DNA of 64,000 nt from Autumnicola lenta (GTDB lineage: Bacteria; Bacteroidota; Bacteroidia; Flavobacteriales; Flavobacteriaceae). Both the position numbers and the translations under genes were made by a program. The notes beneath the pieces are model-generated. The model did no database searches. It saw nothing but the letters and a program-made list of their open reading frames with translations, and was not told the origin of the DNA. This document shows positions 51,200 through 60,700 of the stretch, one piece after another (the first letter of the stretch is position 1; every line of letters begins with the position of its first letter). The DNA lies in contig NZ_JAVRHO010000019.1 in NCBI RefSeq assembly GCF_031846515.1, positions 25,920 through 89,919 on the forward strand, read 5' to 3'.

Positions 51200-53914
51200 T
51201 TGCAAACAAATATACCTTATATAGTTTTTTGCTGTATTTTTATACTGTTAGCACCTTCATTTATAACGGCTCAGGAACTTGACACCATCAGCGGCATTAG
51301 AATTGAAGCTGAAAGGGACACTCTTGTTTCCGTAGGAGAAGGTATTCCGCTGGCTGAAACGATTAAATTGCAGGATAGCATACTGGCAGATACAATTCTC
51401 CAGCCACAAGGTAACGGACTTCTCTCAGACCGTGTTGACTATAAAGCAAAGGATTACATAAGGCTGAGTCAAAAGGAAAACAGGATGTTTCTCTATAACG
51501 ACGCCCAGGTCACTTATGGCGATATTGTGTTAAATGCAGGCCTCATTATTATTGACAATAATAAAAATGAAGTTTATGCCTTTGGTATTCCGGATTCATT
51601 GGGCGAATATACCCAAAAACCTATATTTCAACAGGCCCAGAAAACAGTTGAGCCGGATTCTATCCGTTTTAATTTTGATACCGAAAGAGCGCTCATCTAT
51701 AATTCCAGAACCCAGGAAGCCAATTTCAATGTAAGAGGAGAAGTCACCAAACGGGAAAATGACTCTGTTTACTTCATGCAAAATGTGCGCTTTACTACCT
51801 CTGAAAATGTGGATAATCCAGATTACTATTTTTACGCACGGCGTATAAAATTTGTACCTGACAAGAAAATCGTATCCGGACTGGTAAATATGTATATAGC
51901 AGATGTACCTACACCCTTGGGTCTACCTTTTGGATATTTCCCAATGACTGAAGAAGAAACTTCCGGATTTATTATACCGTCCTTTGGAGATAGTAATAAC
52001 CGTGGATATTATCTACAAAACGGTGGGTATTATTTTGCGATAAGTGACTATGTCGATCTGTTGGCTATAGGAGATTATTACACTAACGGAAGTTATGCAT
52101 TAAACCTTGAATCTAACTACAATCAGCGTTACAAATTCCGTGGGAATGTGAGCTTCCGGTATGAAAGGCTTCTGGAAAGTGAACGCGGATTTCCCGATTT
52201 TGCTGAGGGTTCCAACTATAATCTTCGTTGGTCGCACAGCCAGGATTCAAAGGCTAGCCCTTCTTCCAGGTTTAGCGCTTCAGTGAACCTTGGTAGTAGT
52301 GATTATTACAGGGAGTCTGTAAATCAACAAAATACGGGTAATTTCTTAAACAATACCTTGAACTCCTCTGTTTCCTATTCTAAAACTTTTGAAGGTGAAC
52401 CTCAGGTGAATCTCAGCCTCGCAGCAAGACACTCACAGAATACAAATACAGGAATAGTCAACTTGACACTTCCCACACTCACTGCTAGCATGTCCAGAAT
52501 TTATCCTTTTGAACCACAAGTTGGAGCAAAGAAAGGAATTATAGAAAACATCAATTTTCAGTATAATTTAAGGGCAGAGAATAGAATTGCTACTTATGAT
52601 TCTATTTTCTTCACACCACAAATGTTCGATGAAGCTGTATATGGCGCACAACATTCCATTCCTGTTTCTACAAACTTTAAACTTTTTAATTATTTAAGTG
52701 TGAGTACTGGGGCTAGTTTTGAAGAAAACTGGGTTTTTGAAACTTATGAACGTTCTTATGATGAAGAAACCAACAGCGTTGTTCGGGACACTATAAAAGG
52801 TTTTGACAGCTTTAGGACTTATAATTTTAATGCCAGCCTTGGAACAACCCTGTATGGTTTGAAAAGCTTTGGAAAAGATAAAAAAATACAGGCCATAAGG
52901 CATGTAATGCGGCCCTCGATAAGTTATAGCAATAATCCGGCTTTTGACCAGTACTACGACCAGTTTGAACAGATAAATCCGGCAGATCCATCACAAATAA
53001 ACCTGGTAGATTATTCACGATTCGACGGAACGTTATATGGGGCACCGGGGAGGAATTTCTCGAGTTCATTAGGCTTGAGCCTCAGCAACACGTTAGAAGC
53101 TAAAGTGCGGGATAAAGATAGCACCGCAACAGAACCAAAAAAGGTTACACTACTAAACAATTTTAGTATGAGTACCTCTTACAATTTAGCCGGGGATTCT
53201 TTGCAGCTTTCCCCTATATCATTGCGTGGAGGTATCCCTGTTATCGAAAATAAACTTACCATAAATCTTGCTGCCCAAATGGACATCTATGCCCTGGATA
53301 ACAACAATCGCAGGATAGACAGGCTTAATATTAATAATGGAGGAAGCCTTTTTAGGTTTACCAATGCCAATGTAAGTTTTGGGTATGCCTTTTCCAGCAA
53401 GGATTTTTCTAAGGATACCAAAAATAAAGATGAATCTGAAAATGAAACGTATAGAAACGGAGGCCGACCAGATGATCTTTTTGGAAAGGGAACAGATCTG
53501 GACGGTGATTTTTATGAAGATGGAGAAGATCCTTTTGATGATGGAGAGGAAGAAGAAGTCAATAGTGAATGGTACAAATACAAAATCCCCTGGGATTTAC
53601 GCGTAAATTATACCATGACTTATAGTAACAACGCAAGGCAAAATGAAATTACATCGCATTCACTTATGTTTTCCGGAAATCTTGAGCTCTCACCAAAGTG
53701 GGCTATTGGAGCCTCCTCTGGTTTTGATGTAAAGGAAGGAGGATTTACTTATACGCAATTGCGTTTCGCACGGGATCTTGAGAGCTGGAGAATTAACTTT
53801 AGCTGGGTTCCTTTCAGCCAGAGAAAATCCTGGAATTTCTTTATTGGCATAAAATCTTCTATTTTAAGTGATATTAAGTATGAGAAACGAAGGGACAGGG
53901 ATCGAAGTTTGTAG
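51200..53914 (+). CDS. lptD: LPS-assembly outer membrane protein LptD
   Basis: LptD inserts lipopolysaccharide into the outer leaflet. The frame has no ATG near the N-terminus. TTG 51200 gives a proper signal peptide (QTNIPYIVFCCIFILLAPSF, then ITAQ) and lies after a -7 box. TTG 51083 would add 39 residues with no signal character. The product (about 904 residues) has an OstA/LptA-like jellyroll (RLSQKENRMFLYNDAQVTYG, KKIVSGLVNMYIADVPTPLG) and then a large beta-barrel (FRGNVSFRYERLLE, FSMSTSYNLAGD, INFSWVPFSQRKSWNFFIG). An acidic loop lies near residues 790-825 (DLDGDFYEDGEDPFDDGEEE). Confidence 0.9.
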   Translation: MQTNIPYIVFCCIFILLAPSFITAQELDTISGIRIEAERDTLVSVGEGIPLAETIKLQDSILADTILQPQGNGLLSDRVDYKAKDYIRLSQKENRMFLYNDAQVTYGDIVLNAGLIIIDNNKNEVYAFGIPDSLGEYTQKPIFQQAQKTVEPDSIRFNFDTERALIYNSRTQEANFNVRGEVTKRENDSVYFMQNVRFTTSENVDNPDYYFYARRIKFVPDKKIVSGLVNMYIADVPTPLGLPFGYFPMTEEETSGFIIPSFGDSNNRGYYLQNGGYYFAISDYVDLLAIGDYYTNGSYALNLESNYNQRYKFRGNVSFRYERLLESERGFPDFAEGSNYNLRWSHSQDSKASPSSRFSASVNLGSSDYYRESVNQQNTGNFLNNTLNSSVSYSKTFEGEPQVNLSLAARHSQNTNTGIVNLTLPTLTASMSRIYPFEPQVGAKKGIIENINFQYNLRAENRIATYDSIFFTPQMFDEAVYGAQHSIPVSTNFKLFNYLSVSTGASFEENWVFETYERSYDEETNSVVRDTIKGFDSFRTYNFNASLGTTLYGLKSFGKDKKIQAIRHVMRPSISYSNNPAFDQYYDQFEQINPADPSQINLVDYSRFDGTLYGAPGRNFSSSLGLSLSNTLEAKVRDKDSTATEPKKVTLLNNFSMSTSYNLAGDSLQLSPISLRGGIPVIENKLTINLAAQMDIYALDNNNRRIDRLNINNGGSLFRFTNANVSFGYAFSSKDFSKDTKNKDESENETYRNGGRPDDLFGKGTDLDGDFYEDGEDPFDDGEEEEVNSEWYKYKIPWDLRVNYTMTYSNNARQNEITSHSLMFSGNLELSPKWAIGASSGFDVKEGGFTYTQLRFARDLESWRINFSWVPFSQRKSWNFFIGIKSSILSDIKYEKRRDRDRSL

Positions 53915-53949
53915 GTTGTGAAGGAGTAAAAAAGTGAAGAAGTGAAAGA

Positions 53950-54575
53950 GTGAAGAAATGAAAGAATTAGAAATTATTATTTTGACTAAAGCTTATATGG
54001 AAAACTTGGTGTAACCAGCGAATTAAAAGGCATGCATGTCTTAAAATGGCAAATTTCGATATATACTTCTGAATGTGGCGGTATTAGGAAAAAGATGAAA
54101 AGAGTTAAAGAAGTGAAGTAGTGAATGGCGAATGCAAAGCGACTCTGGAGATTTTGTTTCTGCGTTGATCTGCGTACTCTGCGGGAAATTTCTTTTAAGT
54201 GAATGGTGGGTTGTGAAGAAATGAAAAATCACTATTTTGACCTAAAGCTTTAGCACAATTCAGTATAACGTGTGAATTAAAAGGGATACCTCAAAATGGC
54301 AATTTTCGATATATACTTCTGAATGTGGGGGTATTAGGAAAAAGTGAAATTGTGAATGGGGAATGCAAAGCGACTCTGGAGATTTTGTTTCTGCGTTGAT
54401 CTGCGGACTCTGCGGGAAATTTCTTTAAATGAATTGTGAAGAAATGAAAAAATTAAAAATCACTATTTTGTTCTAAAACTTTAGCACAATTCAGTTTAAC
54501 CTGTGAATTAGAATGGATGCCTTAAAATGGCAACTTTCGATATGCAGTCCTTAACCAGAGGTATTAGAAAGAGAG
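53950..54575. repeat. Tandem array, two full and one partial copy of a 231-255 bp unit
   Basis: Three units begin near 53981, 54236 and 54467 (TTTTGACTAAAGC-like). Each carries AAAATGGCAA(A/T/C)TTTCGATAT at 54043, 54293 and 54524, then ACTTCTGAATGTGG(C/G)GG and GTATTAGGAAAAAG (altered in copy three). Units one and two also share a 65-bp stretch starting GAATGCAAAGCGACTCTGGA (54130 and 54361) with CTGCGTTGATCTGCG, differing at about one base. Preceding text (53925-53970) is made of GTGAAGA-type units. No gene is visible between lptD and ridA (53915-54626). Confidence 0.85.
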
Positions 54576-54626
54576 GTGCAAACCAAAGCTTTAGAAAAAA
54601 TGAACTAATAAAAATACATATCATTT

Positions 54627-55010
54627 ATGAAAAAAATCATCAAAACCAGCAATGCCCCGGCACCAATTGGACCTTACAATCAGGCAGTTTTAAGTGGAAA
54701 CATGCTTTTTGTTTCCGGACAGATAGCAATTAATCCTAAAACCGGCAATTTAGAAATTGACGACCTGGCTGCAGAAACAAAGCTGGTAATGGAAAATTTG
54801 AAGGCGATACTTTCTGAAGCGGGACTCACTTTTGATGATGTCATTAAAACGTCAATTTTCATTAGTGATATGAATAACTTCGCCAAAATAAATGAAGTCT
54901 ATGGAACATATTTTAATGCTGAAACAGCACCAGCAAGGGAAACTGTGGAAGTAGCAAATCTACCAAAGTTTGTAAACGTAGAAATAAGCGCAATAGCTGT
55001 TAAAAACTAA
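54627..55010 (+). CDS. ridA: RidA-family 2-iminobutanoate/2-iminopropanoate deaminase
   Basis: The 127-residue protein has APAPIGPYNQAVLSGNMLFVSGQ, DDVIKTSIFISDMNNFAKINEVY and APARETVEVANLPK with the Arg that binds the imine carboxylate, the full RidA pattern. It hydrolyses reactive enamine/imine intermediates from PLP enzymes. It follows the tandem repeat array and is monocistronic. Confidence 0.95.
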   Translation: MKKIIKTSNAPAPIGPYNQAVLSGNMLFVSGQIAINPKTGNLEIDDLAAETKLVMENLKAILSEAGLTFDDVIKTSIFISDMNNFAKINEVYGTYFNAETAPARETVEVANLPKFVNVEISAIAVKN

Positions 55011-55022
55011 AATAGATTCTTA

Positions 55023-55117
55023 CCGGAAGTTCTGCTAGAATTTTCTTTCTTCAATTCCGGCTCACAGAACGGTCCTCAGCAGAGGTTATTAACGGCACAA
55101 CTTCCGGAGATTTTTTT
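55023..55117 (+). terminator. Structured 3' region / likely terminator of ridA
   Basis: CCGGAAGTT (55023-55031) pairs with AACTTCCGG (55099-55107), which is followed by AGATTTTTTT. The 67-nt interior can fold further (TTCTGCT with AGCAGAG). It ends ridA transcription, or may be a small structured RNA end. Confidence 0.5.
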
Positions 55118-55166
55118 GTGCCCGAACTAATCCAGATCTGGTAGCATTTAAAGAATTATGTTCTTA

Positions 55167-55532
55167 CTATATCCCCTGAATAAGCAAACGTGCAGTTGCA
55201 GGGTTGGTTGCTAACGGTACATCATGAACATCGCATAACCTCATAAGCATAAATATGTCTGGTTCGTGCGGATGCTTATCCAGAGGATCCCTAAAGAAAA
55301 TCACCATATCTATCAGACCTTCTGCGATACGTGCGGCAATTTGTGCATCCCCTCCAAGAGGTCCGGACAATAACTTTTCAACTTTAAAACCCGCAACTTC
55401 AGTTTTTGCTCCCGTTGTACCGGTAGCAATAAGGTTTATTTCTTTAGATTGTAAAGTTTCTCTATGGTTATTTAAAAACTGTACCATTTCGGCTTTCTTC
55501 CCGTTATGGGCAATAATTGCTATTGTCTTCAT
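55167..55532 (-). CDS. mgsA: Methylglyoxal synthase
   Basis: The 121-residue enzyme converts dihydroxyacetone phosphate to methylglyoxal and phosphate. It has IAIIAHNGKKAEMVQF, IATGTTGAKTE (phosphate loop), GPLGGDAQIAARIAEG and FFRDPLDKHPHEPDI with the catalytic Asp/His. It starts 3 bp after pfkA, so the overflow branch of glycolysis is coupled to phosphofructokinase expression. Confidence 0.96.
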   Translation of the reverse strand: MKTIAIIAHNGKKAEMVQFLNNHRETLQSKEINLIATGTTGAKTEVAGFKVEKLLSGPLGGDAQIAARIAEGLIDMVIFFRDPLDKHPHEPDIFMLMRLCDVHDVPLATNPATARLLIQGI

Positions 55533-55535
55533 TGA

Positions 55536-56522
55536 TCAGGTGGATAAAATATCAGAAATTCTAAGTAAATCTTTGTTTACAGTGTGTTCGGTTTTTAAAG
55601 CCTTTGAGATGCTGGTATATACAATATCGTTATTTACGAGCCCAACCATTACATCGCGGTTACCATCCATAAGAAGTTCAACAGCCTTTACACATAAACG
55701 GCTTGCCAGAACCCTGTCGAAACATGTAGGTTTCCCTCCTCTTTGAATATGTCCTAAAACAGTTACTTTTGCGTCGTAGTAAGGCAAATTTTCCTTTACA
55801 TATTCTGCCAGTTCAAAAACATTTTTTCCGATTTTATCTCCTTCAGAAACCACTACGATACTGGAAGTTTTTCCAGATCTTCTACTACGCTCCAGGGAAT
55901 TAAGCAAACGTTCCAGCCCCAGATCTTCTTCAGGAATTAAAATTTCTTCAGCACCGGCACCAATACCACTGTTTAAAGCTATGAATCCTGCATCGCGCCC
56001 CATTACTTCCACAAAAAACAGTCGGTTGTGGGAACTTGCTGTATCCCTTATTTTATCAATTGCATCTACAACTGTATTTAAGGCAGTGTCGTATCCTATA
56101 GTAAAATTAGTGCCTGAAATATCATTATCAATGGTTCCGGGGACACCGATACACGGGATACCGTGCTCTTCACTAAGTGCCAAACCTCCACGAAAAGTTC
56201 CATCCCCTCCTATTAGTATTACAGCATCTACTTCTGCTTCTTTAATTTTGGCCGCTGCTTTAGCACGTCCTTCTTTGGTCATAAATTCCCTGGAACGGGC
56301 AGATTGAAGTATCGTTCCTCCGTAGGGCAAGATATTACGGACACTTCGTGCATTAAGTGCTACAAAATCACCTTCAATTACCCCTTGAAATCCACGGTAA
56401 AAACCTACGCATTCAGTTTGGTAGTACGCACAGGCTCTTACCACTGCCCTAATTGCGGCATTCATTCCCGGAGCATCTCCTCCTGAGGTCAATACCCCTA
56501 TTTTCTTGATCTTCTTGGCCAT
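55536..56522 (-). CDS. pfkA: ATP-dependent 6-phosphofructokinase
   Basis: The 328-residue enzyme makes fructose-1,6-bisphosphate. It has GVLTSGGDAPGMNAAIRAVV, ILIGGDGTFRGG (ATP/Mg loop), GVPGTIDNDISGT with the catalytic Asp, and EVMGRDAGFIAL. The Gly after GGD (GGDGT) marks the ATP-dependent type. It is the first gene of the pfkA-mgsA pair and has a -7 box about 70 bp upstream. Confidence 0.97.
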   Translation of the reverse strand: MAKKIKKIGVLTSGGDAPGMNAAIRAVVRACAYYQTECVGFYRGFQGVIEGDFVALNARSVRNILPYGGTILQSARSREFMTKEGRAKAAAKIKEAEVDAVILIGGDGTFRGGLALSEEHGIPCIGVPGTIDNDISGTNFTIGYDTALNTVVDAIDKIRDTASSHNRLFFVEVMGRDAGFIALNSGIGAGAEEILIPEEDLGLERLLNSLERSRRSGKTSSIVVVSEGDKIGKNVFELAEYVKENLPYYDAKVTVLGHIQRGGKPTCFDRVLASRLCVKAVELLMDGNRDVMVGLVNNDIVYTSISKALKTEHTVNKDLLRISDILST

Positions 56523-57210
56523 AGATAATTACCCTTAATACATGAAGTTCTTGATATTCCCCGTAAAACTAGTTACAAATAAAATGATTGCAAAATTATT
56601 TTCAACGGAAAAAGGAGTTCTTAATTTGTTCCGTTTAAGTGCTAAAGTGTCGGTCAATGAATGACTCTCCTAAATTAGATATGTTCTGAAAAAGAGAAAA
56701 ACCTAATCTATGTAAGAAATTTCCTTAAACAAGCGGTTGATCGTAAGAATAAATACTTACTTAAGTTATTGTTATTGTGTTACTTATATTTTCTTTTGGG
56801 GTATATAAACTTCACAGGTTTGTTTTAATTTGTAAGAGAGGTTAATTATCGTAGGTAAGAATTATCAGGCACGAGCCCTTTTTGGCTCTTTAATAAGTAG
56901 AAATGCATCTTACACGTTATATCAATTGATGTTATACAACAGTTTATTGAAATTTTAAAGGTCTTTTTATTTGGGGAGATACAAAGACCAAACAAGGGGG
57001 CATCTCATATTAGATTGTCCCCTTTGTTTTATTAGCCTCTTACGTGGCATCTATATTTGTTTTTACGATTGTCCCAATTACTGCTCTTTTCACCAGATAC
57101 TTTAACATCGTGTTAACTTATTGTAAATGTGAATGTTAAAGACTAGAAATAAAAAAGTATTTTACTATATTTAAATTTCCTTTTGAACAGCAACCAAAAT
57201 CTTCAGCCTT
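56523..57210. other. Gene-free region with orphan hairpins, possible small RNA
   Basis: No protein gene is convincing in these 688 bp. On the plus strand there is a hairpin GAGCC/GGCTC at 56873-56888 followed by TTTAAT. A stronger one, AACAAGGGGGCA (56991-57002) pairs imperfectly with TGTCCCCTTTGTT (57016-57028), ends in TTTT and looks like a terminator with no gene before it. A transcript ending near 57030 would be a small RNA. TATATTTA near 57165 may be the -7 box of the next gene. Confidence 0.4.
56591..56598 (-). promoter_or_regulatory. -7 promoter box of pfkA-mgsA
   Basis: On the minus strand the sequence reads TAATTTTG, a TAnnTTTG box 68 bp before the pfkA start. Confidence 0.45.
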
Positions 57211-57558
57211 ATGTTATACAAACCAACCACAGGTTTTCTTTACCTACCTCAAAGTCCCAAGCCTATCTTTAAAGGTGCTAACGAAATTCACTTCGACTAT
57301 TATTTCTCCGCCAGATATTTCGAAGAAAGTATTGTCCTGGACGTAACAACAAAAATTTTTTCAGAATATGACCATGTCTTCACACGTATCTCATCGCATC
57401 GTATAAAAAGAGGCGAGGTAAAAACCTGCGTAAAAGAATGTTTACTAACCCACTTTTTAAGAATGGGGGTTTCCAGAAAAAGGGCAAACTTTCTACTTAA
57501 AAACTTCAGCCTTAGTTTCAGGAAGCTTGAAGTACAAAAAGAACTAAGGGAAGTTTAA
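57211..57558 (+). CDS. Unknown small protein
   Basis: The 115-residue product (MLYKPTTGFLYLPQSP, FKGANEIHFDYYFSARYFEE, basic C-terminal half with VSRKRANFLLKNFSLSF) has no signal peptide, membrane segment or motif I recognise. It looks real: it has an ATG, a plausible upstream gap, and a strong terminator 34 bp after the stop. The basic helical end could bind nucleic acid, but that is only a guess. Confidence 0.6.
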   Translation: MLYKPTTGFLYLPQSPKPIFKGANEIHFDYYFSARYFEESIVLDVTTKIFSEYDHVFTRISSHRIKRGEVKTCVKECLLTHFLRMGVSRKRANFLLKNFSLSFRKLEVQKELREV

Positions 57559-57592
57559 AAAGATTAGAAAGTTTGGGGAGATTTTCTAATTT

Positions 57593-57626
57593 AAAGAGGA
57601 ACGCGAAATGTATCGCGTTCCTCTTT
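57593..57626 (+). terminator. Rho-independent terminator of the unknown small protein gene
   Basis: AAAGAGGAACGCGA (57593-57606) pairs perfectly with TCGCGTTCCTCTTT (57613-57626), loop AATGTA, followed by more T/A-rich sequence. Confidence 0.9.
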
Positions 57627-57654
57627 TATTTTTATTCCATAGGGGTAAATATCC

Positions 57655-57731
57655 CGAGACTTGTCTCGTTAGTAAATGTTGTAAAGTTTAAAAACGTTTT
57701 CCACTAAATACTCCGTGGGCTTGCTCCGGAG
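57655..57731. repeat. Two palindromic units of the GGCAAGCC family
   Basis: CGAGAC-TT-GTCTCG is a perfect palindrome at 57655-57668. CTCCG and CGGAG (57711-57715 and 57727-57731) flank TGGGCTTGCTC. The second unit, read on the minus strand, shares GCAAGCCCACG with the unit at 7771. Confidence 0.6.
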
Positions 57732-57747
57732 AATTTTACTTGCGCTT

Positions 57748-60700
57748 TTAATTCTGTCCGTTTTCCGGAAAATTAATATAATCCGGGGCGATGGATTTCC
57801 GAGTTTCCTCCTCCTCCTCCCCTTCTTTACGCGCCTCTGCTTTGGCTAGTTCAGCATCAGTTATCTTTCTTATCAACTCTTTAAATGTATCAAAATCCAC
57901 TGAATAGGATAAGCCCACGCCTTGTGTAAATCCTATTTCCTCACCTATAAACTGGATATTATTCTCCCGGTTAAAAACTTTTGCTCTAAGGCTTCCGTCT
58001 TCATTTAACAGAAAGTCAATTTCCACATCCCCAATAATGTAAGATTCTGTCACTCCACCTATAGGAACACCTACCTGGCCATTTATCAATACCCTGTCAC
58101 TTATTTGTGTAGAAAGTGTAAGACCAAAACGATCTACAGTTTGCTGGTCTGGCGTACGATCACCCTGTTGATAGTTTACTCCCACCTGGAATTTTCCATC
58201 TTCATCGGCAAAGATATCGTTTACAATACTCGACGCACGTTCTGCCAGTGTACCCGTAATAGCATTTTGCCGAAGCCCGAACTCACTGTAAAATGCGCCC
58301 TGAGTTACCAAAAAGAGCGCCTGCAATTCTTTACTCGCCCGGTCGTCTATCCTATACTCTAATTCTGAACGCACTACTGAACTGGCATTAGGAAAACCTA
58401 TATCAAAAGTGATGTCCGGTTGGGCCAACTGCCCCTGGAGATTAATAATTACTTCTACCGGGATTTTCCGGTTAACTGAAGGATTCTCCAGAAGAACCGA
58501 AGGGTTGGCGTCCAGTTCGTAAACAGCACTCACATCCAGCTCTGCCTGTACAGGATTTCCATTCCAGTTGATATTTCCACCAGGTTGAACTCTAAAGATT
58601 TTCTGGACCAGTCCTGCGTATTTAAAGTTATAGACTCCCTCGTAAGCAATAAAATCTCCCCACATGTTAAATTTTCCATTGGTATTGATTTCCAGTAATA
58701 AGTTACCTGCACCCCGACCTCGCAAGGTACTCCCGCTGGTTTGATCTACCACCACTTCCACTTCAGCATCGTTGGTTACGTCAAGATCGAAAACCATTTC
58801 AATTCCTTTTACTTCAGGTAAGATAACTTCTCTTCCGGCTTGTTTTGCTGCTTTTTCTTCGGGACTTAAAAAATGGATATAGGAATTGTCCCCAACAGAT
58901 TCTGTGTCGCTTAAAGGTATTTTAAAAACGGTACCACGTTCTGTCGTAGCATTAACGTTTATCGATAATTCGTCTGTGGGCCCTTCGATAGATGCGTCGC
59001 CGCTTATAAAAGCAGTTCCGTAGTAAAGCGCATCCTCTTCGGCGTCAGTGTCCAATACTAAAAGTCTGTTTGTAGTAACTCCCAGATTCAGAAACCATTC
59101 AGAAAAATTCTTATGAGAAATATTTCCGTCCAATATACCACGAGTATCGAATTTAGTATCGGTTAAACCTATGTTATCAAAATCGAATTGTTGCTGTGTC
59201 AGGTTTACCACAGATTGATCATCAAAATCGTAATCGACATTCAAATATGGGATACTCAGGCCTGCATTATCCATAAGTAGCTGCCCCCCAAATTCCGGAT
59301 TCTTATAATTCCCCACTACCCTGGCATTGCCGGAAACTTTTCCACGAATATTGCTTATAGCTTCTCCTCCTAATGGACTAAAAGCTGCCATGTTTAAATC
59401 TTCGAGCTCAACCTCCAGATCTATTGTAGGTTGACTGCCACTAACGTCAATGCTGCCAATAGCATTGAGAGATTCAAAATCCTTATTTTTTGAATTGGCC
59501 TTAATGGTGTAACTGGTAAGGTTCTCATTTCCTTCTACATCTATTAAAAGATTTCCGAGTAAATTTTCGTTGATATTGAGCGAGTCGATTTTCAAAGAAG
59601 TGTTTGGGTAGTAAGCTCCATTTTCCTGAAGTAAATCCAGTCTTCCGTTTAATCTTCCCGCCAGGTCGAGATTATTAATGATCGGCGTTATTTTACCAAT
59701 ATCGACATCGTCAAATTCCATACGGAAATCTTTGTAAGTACTATCCCGCATCACCCCACTAAGTCTTATTTCTTCATCAGCATGACTCATCACCAAAGAA
59801 TCTATCACAATATTTCTTAGGTTGTTCTCAAAAACAATTTTATTGCTTTTGTTCCCCTCTCCATTAATATACCACAGATTATCCTTGAAAGTAAGATCGG
59901 AGCGCTGAATCCCTATAACCGATTTGTTATTCTCGTTTATCGTGTGGTAAAGATTAATATTAAAAAAATCGGAATTATTCTTACCGCCCTGAAATTCGGA
60001 TCTTATAAATAATGTGTCACGCTGCGTCACATTTATAAAGCTGAATTCAGAAAAATTGTAGAAACCTGTCGAGACACTGTCTGCTTCAAAAAAAGTATTG
60101 TAAATGGGATTGGTATTATCTACCCGAAGATTTATATCTTCCAGTAAGTTTTCAAATGCTTCAATTTCAGGAGACCTAAAGTTGAGTTTGAATTCCGACT
60201 CGTCAGATTCCACCCTTCCGCGAAGAAAGGTATTTGGAGCAACACGAATTTCGGGATAAAATATTTCTACAATCTGACTGTAAATATCAAAGTCAAATTC
60301 CATATACTGGTTAGTAGTAATCGTCCTTGGCTGATAATTGGTATAAATACTACCCAGGGAATTCTCAAAAAGTGCCCCGACTTCCCGTAATTGAAAAACA
60401 CCTTCTACCTGACCACTAATTACATCTGGTGAATTAATGGCAATGGTTCGTTCTTCACCTTCAAATGATGAGACGATACTAAAATCTTCAAAATAATAGA
60501 GATCGTTTTGATTCTGGTAAGAGGTGTTAAGCAGCAAAATGCTTCCGAAGGCATTATCTATAGTAGTACCTTTCATGTTCATAATTACATCTCCTTTAAA
60601 AACAGAAACACTGTCGCGGGTAACAAAATTAAGAGCATTTAAATCGGCATAATTTACAGCAGCCTCAAAGTCGTAGACATTTATATCCTGAGAAATATCT

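Noticed and set aside
53379..53606. 75-codon frame inside lptD
   Set aside because: It is a same-strand shadow of the acidic LptD loop region.
55255..55746. 163-codon plus-strand frame
   Set aside because: It is antisense to mgsA and pfkA and lacks any family signature.
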